Positions 53,121-57,081 of a stretch of DNA of 57,081 nucleotides are shown here, in pieces (position 1 is the first letter of the stretch; every line of letters starts with the position of its first letter). Both the position numbers and the translations under genes were made by a program. The notes below the pieces were generated by a model. The model made no database searches. It saw only the letters and a program-made list of their open reading frames with translations, and was not told the DNA's origin. This DNA is from Chloroflexota bacterium (GTDB lineage Bacteria > Chloroflexota > Chloroflexia > Thermomicrobiales > UBA6265), in assembly GCA_023389575.1 (NCBI GenBank), contig JAEWEG010000085.1, forward strand, positions 1 to 57,081, written 5' to 3'.

Positions 53121-53525
53121 GTGAGCCGACCAGTGTCCCAGACCATGCAGGACCAGGAATCAGCCACCACATTCGAGGAGCCAGTCGCGGTCGCGACTGG
53201 CTCCGAACCCGATGCGCCCATGGAGGAATCCGGGCGGGCGAATGCGCGGCTGATCGCGTGGGGTTTGCTTTCGCTGCTCTGGATCGGGTTCCTGGCGCTG
53301 GGCCAGGTCAACGCGCGGTTCTGGGTGCTTGGGCAGTTCAACACCGATTTCAAGCCGATCCGGAGCATCTGGCGGATCGAGCTTGGGAGCCTGCCGGGCG
53401 GCGATTCGGCCTGGATGATTCAGGGGCTGGTGCTGACGTCGATCGTTGTGTTCGTGGTGGGCGTCATCGTGGCGCTCTATCTCCTGCTGGTCGCGGATGA
53501 AACCTCCAGCGAAGGCGATACATAG
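53121..53525 (+). CDS. Small two-pass membrane protein of unknown function
   Basis: A 134-residue protein not recognised. The first ~40 residues are polar and Glu/Ala/Pro-rich; two hydrophobic segments follow (about 44-64, LIAWGLLSLLWIGFLALGQV, and 100-124, GLVLTSIVVFVVGVIVALYLLLV) with an aromatic loop between (FWVLGQFNTDFKPIRSIWRIELG). GTG 53121 has AAGG upstream; ATG 53145 is an alternative. It follows the FAD gene by 15 bp and is probably in its operon. Confidence 0.75.
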   Translation: MSRPVSQTMQDQESATTFEEPVAVATGSEPDAPMEESGRANARLIAWGLLSLLWIGFLALGQVNARFWVLGQFNTDFKPIRSIWRIELGSLPGGDSAWMIQGLVLTSIVVFVVGVIVALYLLLVADETSSEGDT

Positions 53526-53556
53526 CCGGCGTTCGTGTTGCGAATATTGAACTTTG

Positions 53557-53594
53557 AGAAGTCCTGGGCGCCAGAAGAGGCGGTCAGGACTTCT
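53557..53594. terminator. Bidirectional hairpin between convergent genes
   Basis: Perfect 10-bp stem AGAAGTCCTG / CAGGACTTCT with an 18-base loop, spanning the end of the minus-strand gene at 53584. Confidence 0.55.
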
Positions 53595-53856
53595 TGCGTG
53601 ACGAGAGAAACCCCGCGCCGGAGTCCGACACCTTCCAGTGAATGCGGGAGCCGCGCCCGTAGGCTGGTTTCAGCAGGCCGCGCGTGCGGGCGCTGGTGAA
53701 CAGGGCGTCGACGAACTCGCGTTGCATGCCAAGTTCGTCCGCGAGCGAGGTCGACGTGGGGCTGTGCAGGTAGCCATCCGGCAGCTTGTCGACGGCGACG
53801 AGGAAGGACGCGAGGAACCGGTCGAGCGGTGATTCGGGAACGCTGCGTTCGCTCAT
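53584..53856 (-). CDS. Small winged-helix-like protein of unknown function
   Basis: A 90-residue protein not recognised. Its middle (SPTSTSLADELGMQREFVDALFTSARTRGLLKPAYGRGSRIHWKVS) has the helix-turn-helix-wing rhythm of a small DNA-binding domain; this is a guess from pattern. The tail is basic (SSRKKS). ATG 53856 with GAGG seven bases upstream is used. It is divergent from the PD-(D/E)XK gene and could control it. Confidence 0.65.
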   Translation of the reverse strand: MSERSVPESPLDRFLASFLVAVDKLPDGYLHSPTSTSLADELGMQREFVDALFTSARTRGLLKPAYGRGSRIHWKVSDSGAGFLSSRKKS

Positions 53857-53896
53857 GCAATGCCTCGGAGACGGTGAGCGGGTAGACGACACGACC

Positions 53897-53902
53897 AGTG
53901 TA
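53897..53902 (-). promoter_or_regulatory. -10 of the small winged-helix-like gene
   Basis: TACACT on the minus strand, about 40 bp before the ATG, with only a weak CTGATT at -35. It sits close to the opposing -10 at 53930, so the two promoters are back to back. Confidence 0.3.
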
Positions 53903-53926
53903 CCGTGAAGCCAGTGCGAATCAGGC

Positions 53927-53935
53927 TGGTATGCT
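53927..53935 (+). promoter_or_regulatory. Extended -10 of the PD-(D/E)XK gene
   Basis: TGG-TATGCT, about 56 bp before the GTG start at 53991. Confidence 0.35.
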
Positions 53936-53990
53936 TACCGGGCTGACCGCATGCGGATAGCCCAACCGGACTTCGATTTCATCAGGTATT

Positions 53991-55223
53991 GTGTCCTTGC
54001 CCAACACCCAGGAAACAGGTTCAGAACTCGACTTCAGGACTCCCGCCCTGCCGGGAGGTTCGTTCTTCGCGGCGACCTACGATCGGACGTTCATGCAACT
54101 TTCCGACCGGGGTGGCGCGAGCAACGCGATCGGCGAACGATGGGCGGCGCTGTGCGCCGAGGCTCTGCGCAATGGCGAGGCCAGCCTTCGAGACCTCGGT
54201 GAGCCGCCGATCGTGGCGAACGTCGCCGTGCGGCTTGATGACATTCCGGAGATCGCTCGCACGGCGTCCCGCCAGCAATTGCAGAACCCGGATTTCCTGC
54301 TGGTGGGGCGGGGTGAGCCTGGGCAGGTCCTGTGGGCGGCCGACGCGAAATTCTCGGTGGACACCGCGAAGTCGAAACAGGTGAGCCAGCAGGTGGTCGA
54401 GGCGTTGTTGGGGATGGGCGATACGGTGACTCGCCTGCTTCCCCGCCTCGACGCTGATCTGGACGTGCGCGACGGGGTGTTTCTATGTCCGGACTATCCG
54501 CTGACACACAGACTGTTGCGCGAACGGAAAGGTCCGCGCCGGACAACCGTCCGTGAGGGCGAGGTGCGGTACGTCCCGGTGACCTCGAGCGGCTTCCTGG
54601 AGCCGATGGGTCAGGAGGGCCTGCGATCGTTCCTGGCCGGGCTCGACGCGTTCCCGTTCGATCCCGAGGCTCGTCTCCTGGTTGGGCTCTACTATTACCG
54701 GCTCGCGCGGTCGGCGGTGGGCTGCTGGCAGGACCAGGTCGCGCCACTCCTGACCTATCGTGACACCGTTGATATCGACGAAGAGGCGATTGAAGCCGAA
54801 GCGCGACGCATGGCGACGATGCGCACTAGCGCCTGGGGCCTGTTGCTTCGATGGAACGACTTCGCGGAGCAGGTTCGGCAGCAGCGGGCTTCCATCGATC
54901 ATGTGACCTCGGTGCCGATCAACGGGCGGCAGTTGCGCGACCGGATCCTGGAGCGCTCGGCGGCCGCGGGCGTGGTTCCACCATCGGGAACGAAGGTTCG
55001 CCGAGCGATCGGATCCTGGTTCAGGGGCAAGATCCGGGAGGAGTTTGGCCCGATCAACCCTCCCGTAGATGACTTCGATGGCCTGTTGCGTGCCCTTGGG
55101 CGTTTTAGCCGGACCCTGACCCCCGCCACCTGGGAACGATTGGAACGCATCATCGAGGAGATGGTGGCGGCCGCTCCTCCGGTCGCCGAAGTCGCCGGGG
55201 AGTCCGCGGCGATGGGGCAATGA
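53991..55223 (+). CDS. Uncharacterised protein with PD-(D/E)XK nuclease-type motif
   Basis: A 410-residue protein not recognised as a named family. Residues 46-125 have the order expected of a PD-(D/E)XK nuclease core: a helix with Glu (AIGERWAALCAEALR, Glu49), NPDFLLV with Asp101, then LWAADAKF with Asp118 and Lys120. After the motif, KSKQVSQQVVEALL could give a further helix with Gln. The remaining ~250 residues are helix-rich with no known domain. It could be a DNA-repair or defence nuclease, or a fold relative. The start is GTG 53991. It is divergent from a small DNA-binding-like gene. Confidence 0.75.
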   Translation: MSLPNTQETGSELDFRTPALPGGSFFAATYDRTFMQLSDRGGASNAIGERWAALCAEALRNGEASLRDLGEPPIVANVAVRLDDIPEIARTASRQQLQNPDFLLVGRGEPGQVLWAADAKFSVDTAKSKQVSQQVVEALLGMGDTVTRLLPRLDADLDVRDGVFLCPDYPLTHRLLRERKGPRRTTVREGEVRYVPVTSSGFLEPMGQEGLRSFLAGLDAFPFDPEARLLVGLYYYRLARSAVGCWQDQVAPLLTYRDTVDIDEEAIEAEARRMATMRTSAWGLLLRWNDFAEQVRQQRASIDHVTSVPINGRQLRDRILERSAAAGVVPPSGTKVRRAIGSWFRGKIREEFGPINPPVDDFDGLLRALGRFSRTLTPATWERLERIIEEMVAAAPPVAEVAGESAAMGQ

Positions 55224-55241
55224 GTTCACGTCGCGGGGGTG

Positions 55242-55270
55242 CAGACATGAGTCTCATATGCAGGTATCAT
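55242..55270 (+). promoter_or_regulatory. Promoter of the molybdenum hydroxylase subunit genes
   Basis: -35 CAGACA (55242-55247), 17-base spacer, -10 TATCAT (55265-55270). The leader is about 130 nt. Confidence 0.5.
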
Positions 55271-55407
55271 TTCCAGCGTCAAGATAAAAGGGTGTACCCA
55301 GCCGTCGACCACGGGCAATTCGAGAATCCCAGGATTTGAGTGGTGGTTCTGGTCGATAGCGTTTGAGCACGCCGAAATCGCGGAGTTGGAAAGGAAGCGC
55401 GGGCCTC

Positions 55408-55914
55408 ATGGCTGATGCAGTTGAGACAATCGCAAAAGTTGATGTGACCGTAACGGTCAATGGTGAACAACGAACCGCGAGCGTGGAGCCGCGAACCCTT
55501 CTGGTGCATTTCCTGCGCGACGAGCTTGGCCTCACTGGCACGCACGTGGGCTGCGACACGAGTCAGTGTGGCGCCTGTGTCGTGATGGTGGACGGTGTCA
55601 CCTCCAAGTCGTGCACCATGCTGGCCGTGCAGGCCGATGGGGCGACCGTCGAGACGATCGAGGGGCTGGCCAACGGCGAAGAGTTCCATCCGATCCAGGA
55701 AGCGTTCTGGGAAAAGCACGGCCTGCAGTGCGGTTACTGCACGCCTGGCATGATCATGTCGACGAAGGCGCTGCTGGAGCGGACGCCGAATCCGGACGAA
55801 GACGAGATCCGGCATGGCCTCGAAGGCAACATGTGTCGCTGCACCGGCTACCAGAACATCGTTCAATCGGTGCGGTACGCCGCGGAGCTCATGAACGAGC
55901 AGGGCGCCGATTAG
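55408..55914 (+). CDS. (2Fe-2S) subunit of a xanthine dehydrogenase/CO dehydrogenase-family enzyme (CoxS-like)
   Basis: A 168-residue electron-transfer subunit. A plant-ferredoxin-type cluster is bound by Cys49, 54, 57 and 69 (GCDTSQCGAC...C), and a second by Cys108, 111, 143 and 145 (CGYC...CRC). It passes electrons from the molybdenum site to the FAD subunit. ATG 55408 is used, with AAGGAA about 11 bases upstream. It is 49 bp before the FAD subunit gene. Confidence 0.95.
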   Translation: MADAVETIAKVDVTVTVNGEQRTASVEPRTLLVHFLRDELGLTGTHVGCDTSQCGACVVMVDGVTSKSCTMLAVQADGATVETIEGLANGEEFHPIQEAFWEKHGLQCGYCTPGMIMSTKALLERTPNPDEDEIRHGLEGNMCRCTGYQNIVQSVRYAAELMNEQGAD

Positions 55915-55963
55915 GAAGCCCCGGGCTTCGCTACCCGCCGCCTGACCAGATTTGGAGTTGCGT

Positions 55964-56809
55964 GTGTTTCCCACTTCGTTTGCATATCACCGGGCAACCA
56001 GCGTAGACGATGCGGTTGCCGTTCTCGCCGCCAATCCTGACGCCAAGATTCTCGCGGGTGGCCATTCGCTGATCCCGGCCATGAAGTTGCGGCTCGCGGC
56101 GCCATCGCTGCTGGTCGACCTGACGCGCGTGAGTGAGCTCAAAGGTGTCACCATTGGCCCCGAGGCGGTCACCATCGGCGCCATGACGACCTACGATGAG
56201 TTGCGCGACGCCGATGGGATCGCGGACATGTTTCCGTCGATCGTGGAGGCGATTGGCGTCATTGGCGACCAGCAGGTGCGGGCCCACGGCACGATCGGTG
56301 GCGCCCTGGCACACAACGACCCGGCGGCCGACCTGACGGCCGTGTTCCTGTCGCTGGGCGGAAGCGTGGTCGCGCAGGGGCCGAACGGTGAGCGGACCAT
56401 TGATGGCGAGGACCTCTTCATCGACCTTTGGACCACCTCCCTTGAGCTGGAAGAGGTGATCACCAAGGTGATCCTGCCGGTTCCGGGCGCGGCGGTGAAA
56501 TCCGCCTATCGCAAGCACGCGCATCCCGCGAGCGGCTATGCCGTGGTGGGTGTCGCCGTGGCGGTCGATGGCGCCGGCAAGGCGTCGGTGGTGGTGACCG
56601 GCGCGACCTCGAAGCCGACCCACGCGGCGGCCGCGGAAGCGATCCTGGCGGGCGCGAGTAGCCTCGACGAGGCGACCATCAAGGCGGCCGGTGAGGCCGC
56701 TCCTGGTGGTCTTGAGCTCAACGCCAGCCCGTACGCTTCAGAGGCGTACCTCACGCAACTGATCAAGGTTCTGACGTCCAGGGCGCTTGCCCAGGCGGTT
56801 GCCCGGTAG
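55964..56809 (+). CDS. FAD-binding subunit of a xanthine dehydrogenase/CO dehydrogenase-family enzyme (CoxM-like)
   Basis: A 281-residue flavin subunit with the FAD motifs AGGHSLIP(AMKLRLA) at about 29-42 and TIGGALAHNDPAAD at about 107-120. GTG 55964 is preferred because GGAG lies six bases upstream and the protein then begins FPTSFAYHRATSVDDAV, as in relatives; upstream TTG codons are possible. The large molybdopterin subunit is not next to it: a strong terminator follows within 26 bp. The substrate is therefore undetermined. Confidence 0.93.
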   Translation: MFPTSFAYHRATSVDDAVAVLAANPDAKILAGGHSLIPAMKLRLAAPSLLVDLTRVSELKGVTIGPEAVTIGAMTTYDELRDADGIADMFPSIVEAIGVIGDQQVRAHGTIGGALAHNDPAADLTAVFLSLGGSVVAQGPNGERTIDGEDLFIDLWTTSLELEEVITKVILPVPGAAVKSAYRKHAHPASGYAVVGVAVAVDGAGKASVVVTGATSKPTHAAAAEAILAGASSLDEATIKAAGEAAPGGLELNASPYASEAYLTQLIKVLTSRALAQAVAR

Positions 56810-56834
56810 GGTATCGGGCCGTCCACGCAAAGAC

Positions 56835-56873
56835 AACACCCGGACGAATCACTCGATTCGTCCGGGTGTTTCC
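56835..56873. terminator. Strong bidirectional terminator
   Basis: A perfect 16-bp stem (56835-56850 with 56855-56870) and loop ACTC, with A residues before and T residues after the stem. It serves both the flavin subunit gene and the convergent gene to its right. Confidence 0.9.
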
Positions 56874-56899
56874 GCTCCGTCAGCCTGGTTGGCCGCTGG

Positions 56900-57081
56900 C
56901 TACACGATTCGAATGATGGCCACCCAGACGATAACCTGAACCACGAGTGCGGCAGCCAGCACGAACCTGCTGGCGAAGCGATCCATCGGTGAGATGAACC
57001 AGGCGATGGCGATGTTCATGAGCGTGAACGCGGTGGCCATCACCGGAAGGTTCCAGAGCGCGGTCTCGCCTTGGAAATCCT
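56900..57081 (-). CDS. Membrane protein, C-terminal part only
   Basis: The last ~60 codons of a gene entering from the right edge. The peptide includes two hydrophobic stretches, NLPVMATAFTLMNIAIAWFIS and FVLAAALVVQVIVWVAIIRIV, then stops at 56900, next to the shared terminator. The family cannot be named from this fragment. Confidence 0.6.
   Translation of the reverse strand, partial: DFQGETALWNLPVMATAFTLMNIAIAWFISPMDRFASRFVLAAALVVQVIVWVAIIRIV

Overview
The window is GC-rich, gene-dense bacterial chromosome, most likely from the class Thermomicrobia or a close relative in the phylum Chloroflexota. This placement is inferred. The signs are: a short EF-Ts; a secreted protein whose mature end begins AQEATPG; long proline/threonine/glutamate-rich secreted proteins with SH3 and M23 domains; an LPXTG-type anchored protein (suggesting a monoderm envelope); a family B DNA polymerase; and HslUV. 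No phage, transposase, integrase or CRISPR array was found.

Layout. (1) 1-2.6 kb: a family B DNA polymerase running off the left edge, divergent from a comF-type gene. (2) 2.8-8.7 kb, minus strand: the conserved cluster rpsB-tsf-pyrH-frr-uppS-cdsA-dxr, covering translation, UMP kinase and isoprenoid/lipid carrier synthesis, with a good promoter ahead of rpsB. (3) 8.8-15.7 kb, minus strand: a cell-envelope block with an LPVTG-anchored calcium-repeat protein, two tandem bactofilins, a membrane-anchored SH3 protein and a 1073-residue secreted M23/SH3/F5-8C protein. (4) 15.9-19.9 kb: a VOC-type ring-cleaving dioxygenase, a GH15 glycosidase and a Cds1-like PLP enzyme. (5) 20.07-25.7 kb: tRNA-Arg(CCG), then a segment with a Tat-exported cupredoxin-like protein, a membrane protein and a NarL-type two-component system. 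The segment ends in a second copy of the tRNA 3' end and its terminator, so it looks like an island with att-like flanks. (6) 25.7-31 kb: two tandem formylglycine-generating-enzyme-like genes, an M50-CBS protease, and an Rrf2 regulator with a candidate operator followed by a cysteine desulfurase. (7) 31-35 kb, minus strand: an overlapping operon M50 protease-HD protein-scpA-scpB-APH(6)-like kinase. (8) 35-38 kb: oligopeptide ABC ATPases and an HpcH/HpaI aldolase. (9) 38.4-46.3 kb, plus strand: dprA, topA, hslV-hslU, a ROK kinase and a class IV aminotransferase. (10) 46.4-50.8 kb: three tandem S41/PDZ proteins. (11) 51-53.5 kb: GtrA, an FAD oxidoreductase and a small membrane protein. (12) 53.6-55.2 kb: a small winged-helix-like gene divergent from an uncharacterised protein with a PD-(D/E)XK-type nuclease motif. 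(13) 55.4-56.8 kb: small and medium subunits of a molybdenum hydroxylase with no large subunit next to them, then a strong bidirectional terminator and a partial membrane gene.

The points most worth a second look are the three S41 paralogs that all have Thr where the catalytic Lys should be, the uncharacterised PD-(D/E)XK protein, the tRNA-flanked segment, the tandem FGE pair, and the bactofilin-M23-SH3 module. Many start sites were chosen from Shine-Dalgarno spacing. Promoters, operators and terminators were found by eye and are predictions.
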